Source: an uncultured Roseicyclus sp. | GTDB taxonomy: Bacteria; Pseudomonadota; Alphaproteobacteria; Rhodobacterales; Rhodobacteraceae | DNA: 64,000 nucleotides | NCBI GenBank assembly: GCA_947491935.1 | Contig: CANLLF010000002.1 | Location: 1,054,001-1,118,000 of the forward strand | Direction: 5' to 3' | Shown here: piece after piece, positions 34,811 through 42,871 of the stretch | How positions within the stretch are numbered: position 1 is the stretch's first letter | Layout of the letters: every line of letters begins with the position of its first letter | Notes under the pieces: model-generated | Database searches by the model: none | Seen by the model: the letters and a program-made list of their open reading frames with translations, nothing else | What the model was told of the DNA's origin: nothing | Made by a program: the position numbers and the translations under genes

Positions 34811-36343
34811 TTAAAGTGACGCGAGTCGCACTGTTGCACCGCTGAGCGCACCGTCTCCGTTCAGGAAGCCCGCATAGCGCTCGTCGGTCAGAAGGTCGCG
34901 CAGGTCGACAGCTTCCCCGTTCACGTAGGCCGTGCGGCTGACCAGCCGGATGCCGTGGCTGTAATCGGCGTAGTAAGCGCCATGGACGGTGGAGAGCGGC
35001 TGGATCGCCGCGCCGTTGGTGCGGTGCCATCCGTAAATCGCGACGCGGCCGGGATTGCGGCTCAGCCGGTTGGTCATGACGAGGTCCTTCTTGTGACCGG
35101 CCACCAACATCCCAGGGCGGGCCCCGGCACGGGCGAATTGGGCGTCGAGCGTCTCGTCATGGCGCACGAAATAATTGGTCGAGGACATGGAGGAGCCGGG
35201 CGTCATCGGCGATGGCGCGATCCGCACATCGGCCTGACGGTAGATCGCATCGACCATCGTGGTGGTCGGCAGCATCATGTCGAACGCATCCGCCACGCGC
35301 AGGGCGGCGGGCAGGCCAAGCGGCACGCGGACATGGTCGCGGTCCGAGCCGATGGCGAGATAATCGGGCGTCACGCAGATCGTGACATCAACGGAGCGTC
35401 CACCAACCGTTCCGTTGAAGGTGACGGGCTGCAGATCACGGATGAAGTCGGGCACGTTTCCGTTGAGCGCCTCTTGCACCAGCCGGTTGTCGCGCGCAGA
35501 GCCCGAGCCGTTGCCGACGGCGGCCATGACGGCGGAACCGCCAGCTGCGCTTCCAGGACGTCGCGGGATGTCACGCGACAGGCGTGCGGAGCAGTCGCCG
35601 TTGCCGCCGCGCCCGCCAAAGAGCGTGCCGCGCGGGCTTTCGCCAACGCCGCCAAGCACTTCGGGCGCTTCGGCGCGGGCCACTTCGATGCTGAGATCCG
35701 CAGCGTCGGCTGCGACGCGCCGGACCAGAGATTGCGGGCGCGCGGTTGGGCGCGGGCTGGCTGCGGCGAGAAGGGCAGAGGTTTGCGGCCCGGTCTCGGG
35801 ATCGGGCCAGGCCGGGGTGGTCGTGCCGGGCCGTGCGGTGGGGCGCGGCAGGGTCAGCGCGCGTGCGGGCGTCATGCCGCGGGCCATGGCCACCACTTCC
35901 AGCTCAGCGGCCGGGCGGCGCACCGGCATCACCGGAGGGCTGCCCAGAACCAGCGTGAACGTGCCTTCATCGCGATCGGGGCCAGATATGGTGGAAGGCG
36001 CGGCGGCGATGTCTGCGGTTTGGGGGGCCAGGGACGGTGCCGCGCGGACGCGCGGCCCGTTATCGACAACGACCGATACCGTGGTATCGAACACCTCCGG
36101 ACGGGGGTAGGACCGCCCGGCCGCCGGTTGCGGCGCAGGATCGGCGGCGGCCAGTTCATCTTGTGCGCCGCGCTGCGCATCCATCACATTGGATGCCACG
36201 ACATAGGTGCAAACCGACGACATCACGGACGAGGCCAGCACCATCCCCAGCACCCCGTTGGGTCGTTCGAAAAAGCCCAGACCCGTCCGGGTCTTACCCA
36301 TGGATAACTGCGCAATACCCTGCGCAAAACTTGTCCCGTTCAT
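34811..36343 (-). CDS. Membrane-anchored protein with a large extracytoplasmic domain, unknown function
   Basis: This roughly 510-residue protein has one N-terminal transmembrane segment (GVLGMVLASSVMSSVCTYVV) and then a long proline/alanine-rich, probably disordered stretch (about 55-250). A compact C-terminal domain (about 290-510) follows, with PDYLAIGSDRDHVRVPLGLP, LVAGHKKDLVMTNRLSRNPG and ISTVHGAYYADYSHGIRLV-like text (STVHGAYYADYSHGIRLV). The conserved histidines and charged residues suggest an enzyme, but I cannot name the family. The start is uncertain: ATG 36343, ATG 36301 and an upstream GTG are in frame. It follows the dprE-like operon on the same strand after 183 bp. Confidence 0.68.
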   Translation of the reverse strand: MNGTSFAQGIAQLSMGKTRTGLGFFERPNGVLGMVLASSVMSSVCTYVVASNVMDAQRGAQDELAAADPAPQPAAGRSYPRPEVFDTTVSVVVDNGPRVRAAPSLAPQTADIAAAPSTISGPDRDEGTFTLVLGSPPVMPVRRPAAELEVVAMARGMTPARALTLPRPTARPGTTTPAWPDPETGPQTSALLAAASPRPTARPQSLVRRVAADAADLSIEVARAEAPEVLGGVGESPRGTLFGGRGGNGDCSARLSRDIPRRPGSAAGGSAVMAAVGNGSGSARDNRLVQEALNGNVPDFIRDLQPVTFNGTVGGRSVDVTICVTPDYLAIGSDRDHVRVPLGLPAALRVADAFDMMLPTTTMVDAIYRQADVRIAPSPMTPGSSMSSTNYFVRHDETLDAQFARAGARPGMLVAGHKKDLVMTNRLSRNPGRVAIYGWHRTNGAAIQPLSTVHGAYYADYSHGIRLVSRTAYVNGEAVDLRDLLTDERYAGFLNGDGALSGATVRLASL

Positions 36344-36432
36344 GAGAACGCACTGCCCCTTTGCGGCCGTCACGCGGTGCCCGCCGCGCTTAGTTGTCCC
36401 TCGTGGTTCATCAGCCCTATTGTGGAAGTGTT

Positions 36433-36454
36433 AAATTGGCAACAACGCCAATTT
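36433..36454. repeat. Inverted repeat between dprE2-like gene and the membrane-anchored gene
   Basis: AAATTGGC and GCCAATTT form a perfect 8-bp inverted repeat around AACAAC. It is either a weak terminator for the operon ending at 36527 or an operator for the gene starting at 36343. There is no proper T run, so I cannot choose. The rest of 36344-36526 is empty. Confidence 0.45.
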
Positions 36455-36526
36455 CGATTTCTCGAATCTGTTGCAAGTTGCGCGGATTCTTGCCAGCCGA
36501 GCGTGCCGTCTCGGCGGCAAACTGTT

Positions 36527-37258
36527 CTACAGCGATGTTTTCTTGAAGATTGGTTCCGGGATATTCCGGATCACCGCCATCACGACCCGCCAGATCGGCC
36601 GGGTATAGATGATGTTTTTCTGTTTTTCGACGGCTTTGAGAATCGCTGCGCCAACCTCTTCGGGGTCGGCGGTAAGCGGCCCGGGCAGGTCCATGCCGTC
36701 CGTCATGGCGGTGCGCACGAAGCCGGGCAGCACTGTCACGACGTGCACGCCCCTCCGTGCCAGCCGGTTGCGCAGGCCCGACAGAAACGCAGTGAACCCG
36801 GCCTTGGCGGAACCATAGACGTAGTTCGAGGCGCGCCCGCGGTCGCCGGCGACCGATGAGATGCCGACCAGCGTGCCGGAGCCGCGGGCCTCCATGGCGT
36901 TGGCCAGATGGGCGAGGATCGAGGCGGGGCCTTCGAAATTGGAACGGATCACCATGGCCGCTCCCAACGGGTCCGCCGCGCTTTGATCCTGATCACCCAT
37001 CGCCCCCACGGCACAGATGGCGATTTGTGGAAGGTCGAGCCCCTCGAAAAAGGCGGCATGGGTGCCGGTGGCCAGCGCATCGAAGGCGTGCAGCGTCACG
37101 TCGACGCCATAGCGGGTGCGCAGATCGGCGGCGTCATCGTCGAGCCGGTTGATATCTCGGGCGGCCAGTTGAATGGGGTGCCCGGCCTCCGCAAAGCTGC
37201 GCGCGACCGCGCGGGCCATGCCCGACGTGGCACCAAGGATGAGGACGGGACCGCTCAT
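36527..37258 (-). CDS. dprE2: DprE2-like SDR (polyprenylphosphoryl 2-keto-pentose reductase)
   Basis: This 243-residue SDR has the cofactor motif PVLILGATSGMARAVARSFA, a serine in VGISSVAGDRGRAS and the catalytic pair Tyr148/Lys152 in NYVYGSAKAGF. The late segment LPGFVRTAMTDGMDLPGPL and a basic, hydrophobic C-terminus (WRVVMAVIRNIPEPIFKK) match mycobacterial DprE2, which reduces the 2-keto intermediate made by DprE1 to a lipid-linked arabinose. Its start overlaps the dprE1-like stop by four bases. The C-terminus probably associates with the membrane, where the substrate lies. Confidence 0.85.
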   Translation of the reverse strand: MSGPVLILGATSGMARAVARSFAEAGHPIQLAARDINRLDDDAADLRTRYGVDVTLHAFDALATGTHAAFFEGLDLPQIAICAVGAMGDQDQSAADPLGAAMVIRSNFEGPASILAHLANAMEARGSGTLVGISSVAGDRGRASNYVYGSAKAGFTAFLSGLRNRLARRGVHVVTVLPGFVRTAMTDGMDLPGPLTADPEEVGAAILKAVEKQKNIIYTRPIWRVVMAVIRNIPEPIFKKTSL

Positions 37259-38556
37259 AAGCCCAACCTTTCGGATTGCAGGGAGGTGAATTTTTCTGTG
37301 AGGCCCGCCTGTTTGCGCATCGCGGCAAAGGCCTTGGCGCGCGGATCGGCCTTGGCCACGGCCTCGGGCATCCGCGCATCCTTGGCGAGGTAGAATCGCC
37401 CGCCATGGGCCAGTGTGATCTGGTCGAGGGTTTGCATCAGGGCAAGGCTCCGTTCATTGGCCGGGAAGTCGAGGGCCAGCGTATAACCGGGCATTGGGAA
37501 GGAAACATGGCCCGATTGCGGCCCGAAGCGTTTTAACACCGACAGGACCGATCCGGTTTGCGCAGCCGCAATCGTGTCCATCAGTTCCTTCAGGCCAGCC
37601 GCGGCCGTTTCTTCGGGCAGAGCACATTGAAATTGCAGGAATCCGTTCCGGCCATACAGCCGGTTCCAGTTGGCCAGCGCGTCGAGTGGATAGAAGTAGC
37701 TGTCCCAATTCACCAGGCTGGTGCCTGCGCGTTTGGCCCCGCGTCGCCAGTAGATGCCGTTCATCGCCCTGAGCCACAGGCCCCGGAAGATGAAGGGCGG
37801 CGCACCGAAGGGAACGGGCAGCTTGCCTTTGCGGCGCACCTCAAGCGGGCGCCAATGCCCCGGCAATTCATCGGCGCGGGCATGCCGCCCCAGAAGCAGC
37901 AGGGAATGGCCGTGATGCGGCCCGTCGGAGCAATCGATCCAGGCGACGGAATAGGGAACGTCTTGCGTCTCCTCGAAGGCGTCCAACGTCTCTTGCACCG
38001 ATGTCAGCGCGCGGGTTTCCTGACTGATCCACGCCGTTTCCACCTGTCGCAACCGGATCTGCGCGCGCAGGATCACGCCGGTCAGCCCCATGCCGCCGAT
38101 GGTCCAATCATAGAGATCATCGGATGGGGTGACCCGTGTAACAGTGCCATCCGGCCCCATCAGGTCGATCCAGTCGACGCAGGAGCGGAACGAGCCATCG
38201 AGGTGGTGGTTCTTGCCGTGCACATCGGCGGCAATGGCCCCGCCGAGGCTGACATATTTGGTGCCCGGCGTGACCCAGGGAAACCAGCCGCGCGGCAGGA
38301 ATGTGTGAATGATGTCGCCCAGTAGCACCCCGGCCTCCGCCACCAGCACGCCGTCGTTGAAGGACAACATCCGGTCCATCCCGGTCATGTCCAACGTCTG
38401 GTCGGTATTCAGCGCCGCGTCGCCATAAGCGCGCCCGTTGCCCCGCGCGATCAGCGGCGCAGCCTCAATCGCGGCGCGCACATCGGCCTCGGACCGGGCC
38501 GTCACAACATTGCACTCCGCCAGAGGGAAGCGGCCCCAACCGCCCAGACGCGTCAT
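37255..38556 (-). CDS. dprE1: DprE1-like FAD-dependent polyprenylphosphoryl-ribose 2-oxidase
   Basis: This 433-residue FAD oxidase of the VAO/ALO type is very like mycobacterial DprE1. The FAD-binding text includes ARGNGRAYGDAALN and LGGAIAADVHGKNHHLDGSF, with the substrate-site His in KNHH. Also present are FYPLDALANWNRLYGRNGFL, LKRFGPQSGHVSFPMPGYTL and the lysine of YLAKDARMPE (Lys392, equivalent to Lys418). The residue aligned with Cys387, the target of benzothiazinones, is Ala361 (TLALDFP). The start ATG 38556 overlaps the gtrA stop by four bases. The frame's extension to 38856 only shadows gtrA. Confidence 0.88.
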   Translation of the reverse strand: MTRLGGWGRFPLAECNVVTARSEADVRAAIEAAPLIARGNGRAYGDAALNTDQTLDMTGMDRMLSFNDGVLVAEAGVLLGDIIHTFLPRGWFPWVTPGTKYVSLGGAIAADVHGKNHHLDGSFRSCVDWIDLMGPDGTVTRVTPSDDLYDWTIGGMGLTGVILRAQIRLRQVETAWISQETRALTSVQETLDAFEETQDVPYSVAWIDCSDGPHHGHSLLLLGRHARADELPGHWRPLEVRRKGKLPVPFGAPPFIFRGLWLRAMNGIYWRRGAKRAGTSLVNWDSYFYPLDALANWNRLYGRNGFLQFQCALPEETAAAGLKELMDTIAAAQTGSVLSVLKRFGPQSGHVSFPMPGYTLALDFPANERSLALMQTLDQITLAHGGRFYLAKDARMPEAVAKADPRAKAFAAMRKQAGLTEKFTSLQSERLGL

Positions 38557-38963
38557 GTGGCGCGCTCCGTGAAGACGAAGCGGCGGTCGAGCTGATACTT
38601 GGTGATATAACCGATGCTCAGGCCGATAACGGCACCAAGCTCCCGCGCGAAATCGGTGTTCCAGATCAGCCAGAAGGCGGTTTCCGTCACCCAGAAGATT
38701 GCCGTCGTGACCACACCCATCAGCGAATAAAGCCCGAATTGCCGCCCCTGCGCCGCCGTGCCCGCCGTCTGATCGTAGAAGATCCATTTCTTGTCGAGGA
38801 CGTATTTCACAACCAGCCCGGCCAGCGTTCCGACGCCAAGCGCAAGAGCGAACCACAGCGCGGTCTCACCGCCCAGAAGAACCACCCGTTGCACCGCAAG
38901 GTTCACCACGACAGCGACAATCGCGAACGCAACATAACGCGTGATCAACGTCGCACGGCTCAC
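38553..38963 (-). CDS. GtrA-family membrane protein
   Basis: This 136-residue protein has four transmembrane helices, for example YVAFAIVAVVVNLAVQRVVL and GAVIGLSIGYITKYQLDRRF. It matches the GtrA family, thought to bind or flip polyprenyl-linked sugars. In mycobacteria a GtrA protein (Rv3789) sits beside dprE1 and dprE2. I chose GTG 38963, which overlaps the UbiA stop by four bases (GTGA). The frame could extend to 38996 but only over the neighbour. Confidence 0.85.
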   Translation of the reverse strand: MSRATLITRYVAFAIVAVVVNLAVQRVVLLGGETALWFALALGVGTLAGLVVKYVLDKKWIFYDQTAGTAAQGRQFGLYSLMGVVTTAIFWVTETAFWLIWNTDFARELGAVIGLSIGYITKYQLDRRFVFTERAT

Positions 38964-40537
38964 AGCACCATCGCTCCGGCCATGAGGATTCCGCAAAACA
39001 CGATGACGAGGCGCGAGGTGGAATTGGTAATCGAATACACCATAGGGTCGTCATGCATCTCACCGCGATCGGCGACAAGCACCATTCGACTGATCCAGAA
39101 GATCAGAAGCGGGCAGATCCCCCACAGAAGCCACGGGGTAGAGAACTTCTCCTGCGTCGTCGGTTCATCCACGTAGAGCGCCAGGACCAGCACCGCGAGA
39201 TAGCCCGAGGTGATCGCCATCTGGCTGATGATCCGGCGATCCGAAGGCAGGTATCCGCGCCGCGACGTCTCGCGCCCGGCGGTTTCCGTATCGGTCAGTT
39301 CGGCCAGGCGCTTCACGGCGGCCAGCGCGTAGAAGATGAACATCGAAAATGCCAGTAACCAGACCGACAGGCCCGAGCCGATGGCCACACCGCCTGCGAT
39401 GATCCTGAGGGTGAAGAGAAACGCCAGAAGGCAGATATCAAGCATCGTGTGCTGCTTGAGCTTCACGGAATAAGCCACTGTCGCAGCGAAATAAAGCACG
39501 ACGACGGCCAAGAGCGCGGGTGAAACCAGCACGGCCAGGATCAGCGCCGCGAACAGCAAGACCGGGATCGCCAGGGTGCCGTGGGCCGTGGACAGGGCAC
39601 CGGATGCGAAGGGCCGATCGCGTTTGCGCGGATGGCTGCGATCATCCCGCAGGTCGAGCAGATCGTTGATCAGGTAACCCGCCGATGCCGCGAGGCTGAG
39701 CGCAAAGAACGCGGCGATGATCGCGGCGAGGGCAAAAATTCCGCTGCCCGGCGCGGCGATCAGGGGAACAAGAACCAGCAGGTTCTTCAGCCATTGCTGC
39801 GGGCGGATGGCGCGAACAAAGGCGCTGATCTCCCCCTCGCGATCGATATGCTCCGCCGGGACGGGGCCTGCGTCGAGCTTGCTTCGAACGTTTGCGGCGG
39901 CCCCCACGCTAATGGCCCGGCTTGCCCCGGCCCAAACCTCAAGATCTGCGGCGCTGGTGCCGATATAGTCGTATCCGCCGCGACCAAATTGTTCATCGAG
40001 CAGTTGAGCTTTGCCGCGCGCATCCAGATGGCGCCCCGTGTCGGAGCCGTAGACCTCATCGAACAAGTCAAGATGGGCCGCCACCGCCTCCGCCACGGGC
40101 TGGTCCGACACCGTCACCAGGGCGGTGCGCCCACCCTCGGCGCGCCAGCGGGCAAGGCGGCCCCGGATGGCTGCATCATAAGGCAATGTCGCTACATCCA
40201 CTTGCGCGTGCTCGGCCAGACGTGCCTGCAGTGCGGCGCGCCCCTGCGACAAAGACCTGATCGCGCGCAGGGTGCCCCAGCCGTTCTGCGCCAGCGCCGA
40301 CCAAAGGCGTTCATGGAGCATGTCGGATTTCAGTAACGTGCCGTTCAGGCCCACGACCAGAACGGGGCGCGAGGCCGGTGCCGGATCGGCGATATCGTCG
40401 GGCGCGTGGGTCAGGGTTCGGGCTCCGTGGAAATGCGTGGCAGAAGGTGCCTCAGCCCAAGGGGTTTTGGCCAGTGCTTTCTGATTTGCCCCCGCCGGAT
40501 CGCTATCGACAGGTCCGGACTTGCTGGCTATCGTCAT
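38960..40537 (-). CDS. UbiA-family prenyltransferase fused to a degenerate HAD domain (phosphoribosyl-polyprenol synthase-like)
   Basis: This 525-residue protein has an N-terminal HAD-like domain (about 55-235) and a C-terminal polytopic UbiA domain (about 236-525). The UbiA part has IRPQQWLKNLLVLVPLIAAP, the metal/diphosphate motif NDLLDLRDDRSHPRKRDRP (Asn291-) and KLKQHTMLDICLLAFLFTLR. These resemble Rv3806c, which joins phosphoribosyl diphosphate to decaprenyl phosphate. In the HAD part the DxD nucleophile motif reads GLNGTLLKSD (Gly63, Asn65) and the GDxxxD motif reads GTSAAD, so phosphatase activity is probably lost. It heads the gtrA-dprE1-dprE2 operon; its start is only 32 bp from the divergent SEL1 gene. 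Confidence 0.85.
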   Translation of the reverse strand: MTIASKSGPVDSDPAGANQKALAKTPWAEAPSATHFHGARTLTHAPDDIADPAPASRPVLVVGLNGTLLKSDMLHERLWSALAQNGWGTLRAIRSLSQGRAALQARLAEHAQVDVATLPYDAAIRGRLARWRAEGGRTALVTVSDQPVAEAVAAHLDLFDEVYGSDTGRHLDARGKAQLLDEQFGRGGYDYIGTSAADLEVWAGASRAISVGAAANVRSKLDAGPVPAEHIDREGEISAFVRAIRPQQWLKNLLVLVPLIAAPGSGIFALAAIIAAFFALSLAASAGYLINDLLDLRDDRSHPRKRDRPFASGALSTAHGTLAIPVLLFAALILAVLVSPALLAVVVLYFAATVAYSVKLKQHTMLDICLLAFLFTLRIIAGGVAIGSGLSVWLLAFSMFIFYALAAVKRLAELTDTETAGRETSRRGYLPSDRRIISQMAITSGYLAVLVLALYVDEPTTQEKFSTPWLLWGICPLLIFWISRMVLVADRGEMHDDPMVYSITNSTSRLVIVFCGILMAGAMVL

Positions 40538-40569
40538 AGCGGTTGTTTTTGCTTGAGGATTTCCGCGAT

Positions 40570-42201
40570 ATGCCGCTGCCCATTGCCCTCCGTCCGTTCT
40601 GTGTAATCTCGGTTCTGGCGCTTTGCGCAAGTGGGGCCATTGCACAATCCGATGACGGTGCGGCCGAGCGGGCCGCCGCTGCGGAAGACGCGATTGCCGC
40701 GCTTCAGGCCCTGTCCAGTCCAGCAGAGACCGAAGAGGATGTGGCCGCGGAACGTAGTGCCGCTGTGCAGGAGGCGCGCGCGGCGTTTGAGGCGCTTGCA
40801 GAGGCGTCGCTGGCCGAGGCCATTGCGGCGGCGGAGTCGGGGCCGTCCGAGGAAGAGTTGGCCGCCAGCCGAGCGGCGGCTGTTGAGGACGCCCGCGCGG
40901 CCTTTGCGGCTTTGACAGCGGAAGCCACCGCTAGCGCCGAGGAAGAGGCCGCCGCGGCCCGCACGGCTGCTGTCGATGATGCCCGCGCCGCGTTCGAGGC
41001 ATTGGCTGCCGAGGCTGCTGTTCGTGCGGAGGAAGAAGCCGCCGCCGCCCGCACCGCCGCGGTTGATGATGCCCGTGCAGCGTTCGAGGCATTGGCTGCC
41101 GAAGCCGCCGCCCGTGCCGAGGAAGAGGCCGCCGCCGCCCGCGCCGCAGCCGTTGCCGAGGCGCAATCCGCGTTTGCGGCGGTTGCCGCCGAGGCAGAGG
41201 CCCGCGCGGCAGCGCAGGCGACTCTTGCGCAATGTATTGATCTGGCGGGAGAACCCTCCGCCGAAAACTACCCGACAGAGGAGGCGCAGCGTGCGGCTTT
41301 GTCGGCGCTCCGCGATGCCTTGCCGGCCTGTCGCGCGGCGGCAGAGGCCTTGCCCGAGGAGGGCGCGCCGTTCTTTCATCTGGCTACCGCAGCCCAAGCC
41401 GCCGGGCGGCACCGCCGGGCGGTTCCGCTTTACGAGCAGGCCGCCGAAAACGGCGTCGCAGCGGCCCTGACGCGCTTGGGCGATTATCACAATTTCGGCC
41501 TGCGCCCGGTGCGGGAAGATGTGGAGGAAGCGGCGCGCCTCTACCGTGAGGCGGCCGAGGCAGGCGATCCCGCGGGCATGGCCACGCTGGGGTTCATGTA
41601 CCGCCTTGGGCGCGGGGTGCCGCGTGATGCGGGCGAAATGGTGCGCCTGATGACCATGGCCGCCGATGCAGGCTATCCGTTTGCGCAATTCAATCTCGGG
41701 CGCACCTTGCTGAATGGCGATGGAATAACTGGCGGCTCCGACGAGGCGCTTGGCATTCCCGATCCCCGCGGCGCCGTGCCTTATCTCGTCGCCGCCGCGA
41801 ATTCGGGAAATATGGAGGCTGTTCAGGATCTTATCGGCCTTTATTCAGACGGAGCCGAGGGTGTGCCCGCCAGCGATTTCCTGCGCGGGGGGTGGGTTGA
41901 ACTGCTTGCCGAAGATGGTAATCCCGAGGGTATCGCGGCGCGTGCGTTCCTCTATGAACAGGGGATCGGTCGCGGGCGAAACCCGGAGCGCGCCGCTGCG
42001 GATTACGTTGCCGCGCTTGAAACCGGCGAGGTCGATGTGGAGACGATGCGGGGCACGATCAATGGGCAGACACCGCCCTGGGATCCCGAAACGGCTATCG
42101 CATTCCAGGAGATCCTTGCCGAACGTGGCCTCTACACCGCCGCGATTGACGGCGACATCGGGCCGCGGACCCGCGCCGCCGCCCGGGCCTTGGCCGAATG
42201 A
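40570..42201 (+). CDS. Secreted SEL1-repeat protein with alanine-rich tandem repeats
   Basis: This 543-residue protein has a signal peptide (RPFCVISVLALCASGAIAQ) followed by an Ala/Glu-rich helical region (about 25-225). That region contains three near-identical 30-residue repeats and is likely a coiled coil. The centre holds SEL1-type repeats such as GDPAGMATLGFMYRLGRGVP and GYPFAQFNLGRTLLNGDG. The last 40 residues (AIAFQEILAERGLYTAAIDG) look like a peptidoglycan-binding-like domain. It probably works in the periplasm as an adaptor near the cell wall. ATG 40570 is preferred to the upstream TTG at 40543. Confidence 0.8.
   Translation: MPLPIALRPFCVISVLALCASGAIAQSDDGAAERAAAAEDAIAALQALSSPAETEEDVAAERSAAVQEARAAFEALAEASLAEAIAAAESGPSEEELAASRAAAVEDARAAFAALTAEATASAEEEAAAARTAAVDDARAAFEALAAEAAVRAEEEAAAARTAAVDDARAAFEALAAEAAARAEEEAAAARAAAVAEAQSAFAAVAAEAEARAAAQATLAQCIDLAGEPSAENYPTEEAQRAALSALRDALPACRAAAEALPEEGAPFFHLATAAQAAGRHRRAVPLYEQAAENGVAAALTRLGDYHNFGLRPVREDVEEAARLYREAAEAGDPAGMATLGFMYRLGRGVPRDAGEMVRLMTMAADAGYPFAQFNLGRTLLNGDGITGGSDEALGIPDPRGAVPYLVAAANSGNMEAVQDLIGLYSDGAEGVPASDFLRGGWVELLAEDGNPEGIAARAFLYEQGIGRGRNPERAAADYVAALETGEVDVETMRGTINGQTPPWDPETAIAFQEILAERGLYTAAIDGDIGPRTRAAARALAE
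40936..41205 (+). repeat. Three 90-bp tandem repeats inside the SEL1 gene
   Basis: Units at 40936-41025, 41026-41115 and 41116-41205 each encode 30 residues starting A-E-E-E-A-A-A-A-R. The first two are nearly identical in protein and close in DNA; the third has drifted. A degenerate earlier unit lies upstream. Copy number could vary between strains. Confidence 0.88.
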
Positions 42202-42234
42202 TCTGAATGAACGTCAGGTCGTAAGACACTGGTA

Positions 42235-42819
42235 CTACTCAGGTTCGCTACGATCCATCGCGTGGTATTCGGTGTTCGGCATCATGTCGGACGCGATGGC
42301 AAAGCGGTTCGACATATTGAAGAAGGCGACGACGTCGGCGAGGTCGAAAATCTCGTCCTGCGACAGGCCGACCTCGCGCAGGGCCTCGCGATCAGGCTCA
42401 TCCACTTCCCAAGGTGCCGTGGTTAATTTCCACGCAAAATCGAGCATCGCCCGTTGCCGGGGGTCCAATTGCGCCACCCGGTAATTCATCACCAGCATCT
42501 CGCCCAGTTGCGGATCGCCCGACAGCGCCCGAACCGCCTGCCCATGGGCAACAAGGCAGTAGAAACAACGGTTTGCCGATGAGACGACCACGGCAACCAT
42601 CTCCCGTTCCAGCTTGCTGAGGCCGGAGGGGGCGAGCATGAGCGTGTTGTAATACTGCCCAAACGCGCGAAGCTTGTCCTGATTGGCGGAGAAGGTGCGC
42701 AAGACGTTCGGGACCATGCCGAGCTTCTCCTGGCAGACCTCGAAATACCGCTTGGTATCGTCATCGAGGCTGTCGAAATCCGGCAGATCGTAAATCGAAA
42801 CGTGGTCGGGCTGTGGCAT
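42235..42819 (-). CDS. Peroxidase-related AhpD-like protein
   Basis: This 194-residue member of the carboxymuconolactone decarboxylase/AhpD superfamily belongs to the 'peroxidase-related' branch. The redox pair is visible in ANRCFYCLVAHGQAV, with the histidine of the active-site relay. Other landmarks are LGMVPNVLRTFSANQDKL and FNMSNRFAIASDMMPNTEYH. It is probably a cytoplasmic alkylhydroperoxidase-like enzyme. It is convergent with the SEL1 gene (33-bp gap) and has no operon partner that clarifies its role. Confidence 0.85.
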   Translation of the reverse strand: MPQPDHVSIYDLPDFDSLDDDTKRYFEVCQEKLGMVPNVLRTFSANQDKLRAFGQYYNTLMLAPSGLSKLEREMVAVVVSSANRCFYCLVAHGQAVRALSGDPQLGEMLVMNYRVAQLDPRQRAMLDFAWKLTTAPWEVDEPDREALREVGLSQDEIFDLADVVAFFNMSNRFAIASDMMPNTEYHAMDRSEPE

Positions 42820-42871
42820 GGGATCCTCCGCTATCGGCCCGAACGTGCCCGCTTGGGGTGGGGATGTCCAC

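Noticed and set aside
37255-38856. N-terminal extension of the DprE1-like protein
   Set aside because: It reads the gtrA gene in another frame; the ATG at 38556 gives the normal family length and an ATGA junction.
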